In this document: in pieces, positions 5,961 through 6,543 of the stretch
Numbering within the stretch: position 1 is the first letter of the stretch
Layout: every line of letters starts with the position of its first letter
Assembly: GCA_034666705.1 (NCBI GenBank)
Contig: JAXDLH010000384.1
Location: 1-6,543 of the forward strand
DNA from: JAXDLH01 sp034666705
GTDB lineage: Bacteria; Chloroflexota; UBA6077; SHYK01
DNA: 6,543 nucleotides
Reading direction: 5' to 3'
Notes under the pieces: generated by a model
Databases searched by the model: none
Seen by the model: the letters and a program-made list of their open reading frames with translations, nothing else
Told to the model about the DNA's origin: nothing
Program-made: the position numbers and the translations under genes

Positions 5961-6543
5961 ATGGCAGCTACCGCGGTTGCATCGAAAACCGTCACCCTGG
6001 ATCATGGCAAGACCCGCTACCTGGAGGCCGGCACCGGCGCACCGGTCATCCTGCTCCACGGGGCGAGTGTCGTCGGCGGCGCCGACGACTTCCGGCCCGC
6101 GATCGAGTACCTCAGCTCGCAGTTCCGCGTGATCGTGCCGGACATCATCGGCTGGCCGCCCGGCGACGTGCGGGCGAACCTCGACGCCTTCCCGTACATG
6201 ACGGACTTCATCCGCGAGTTCCAGGATGAGCTCGGGCTCGAGAAGAGCCACATCGTCGGGGCGACGATGGGCGGCTGGATCGCCGGCCTATTCGCCTATG
6301 AGAGCCCGAACCGCGTGGACAAGCTCGTCATGACGGGCAACCCCGGCTTCCACGGCTCGGCAAATAACCGCCTCGCCAACTTCGAGATTCCGAGCGTGGA
6401 GAAGACCCGCGACGCCATCAAGCTGGTCGCGCCGATGCTCAGCGAATCGGAGCGCGAGGCGCTGGTCCAGGAGAAGCAGGCCAAGATGAACGAGCCGGGC
6501 TTCGCCGAGGCCTATGGCGGCATGATGAAGACGATGGCGGACG
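5961..6543 (+). CDS. Alpha/beta-hydrolase fold protein (partial, N-terminal 194 residues)
   Basis: This is an alpha/beta-hydrolase cut by the right edge after 194 codons; the family is usually 260-300 residues, so about two thirds is visible. Start ATG 5961 has a strong AAGGAGG (5946-5952) eight bases upstream. Visible parts are a first strand pair with Arg-Tyr-Leu-Glu-Ala-Gly (19-24), the oxyanion-hole His33-Gly34 after Val-Ile-Leu-Leu, Val-Ile-Val-Pro-Asp (57-61), and the elbow strand His-Ile-Val-Gly-Ala-Thr-Met-Gly-Gly-Trp (97-106), followed by a cap-domain stretch rich in Glu/Lys helices. At the elbow the nucleophile position is Thr102 (ACG, 6264-6266) rather than Ser. The catalytic Asp and His lie beyond the edge. 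No signal peptide is present, so it is cytoplasmic. Homologues of the MhpC/BphD kind cleave ring-fission products in aromatic degradation, which would fit the nearby dioxygenase, but the exact reaction cannot be assigned. Confidence 0.9.
   Translation, partial: MAATAVASKTVTLDHGKTRYLEAGTGAPVILLHGASVVGGADDFRPAIEYLSSQFRVIVPDIIGWPPGDVRANLDAFPYMTDFIREFQDELGLEKSHIVGATMGGWIAGLFAYESPNRVDKLVMTGNPGFHGSANNRLANFEIPSVEKTRDAIKLVAPMLSESEREALVQEKQAKMNEPGFAEAYGGMMKTMAD

Noticed and set aside
4946..5995. A 349-codon minus-strand open frame opposite the EutA-like gene
   Set aside because: The plus-strand frame has a good ribosome-binding site and family motifs; the antisense translation is Arg/Ala/His-rich and extends past the gene into the hydrolase start.

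Overview
The window is GC-rich, densely coding bacterial DNA with two divergently oriented gene blocks. The long low-complexity Ala/Pro/Gly spacer after the lipoprotein signal, the family-5 solute-binding protein and the intergenic GTCATCCTGAG-type palindrome suggest an environmental Chloroflexota-like (or Rokubacteria-like) genome. This is an inference from style; no rRNA or marker gene is present.

Minus-strand block (4602 down to 1). In transcription order it holds an extracellular solute-binding lipoprotein (family 5, peptide/nickel/opine type), a 71-residue protein of unknown function, the small (beta) subunit of an aromatic-ring-hydroxylating dioxygenase, its large Rieske-type alpha subunit, and the first 94 codons of a second, closely related alpha subunit cut by the window edge. 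The first three genes are 42 and 48 bases apart, which suggests one transcript. The beta-alpha gap (223 bases) and the alpha-alpha gap (131 bases) are wider and each holds an inverted-repeat element. No ferredoxin, reductase, permease or ABC ATPase gene is visible.

Plus-strand block (4790 to the end). A divergent EutA-family (ASKHA fold) protein is followed after 55 bases by an alpha/beta-hydrolase that is cut by the right edge. EutA proteins normally reactivate B12-dependent ethanolamine ammonia-lyase, but no eutB or eutC is in view and the first phosphate-binding motif lacks its aspartate. The hydrolase has threonine where the nucleophilic serine of the GxSxG elbow is expected.

A reasonable working picture is a catabolic locus: a lipoprotein captures a small organic compound, a Rieske dioxygenase hydroxylates it, and a hydrolase acts on a product. 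The substrate cannot be read from the sequence, and the role of the EutA-like protein is unknown. The 187-base divergent gap (4603-4789) is the likely control region for both blocks.
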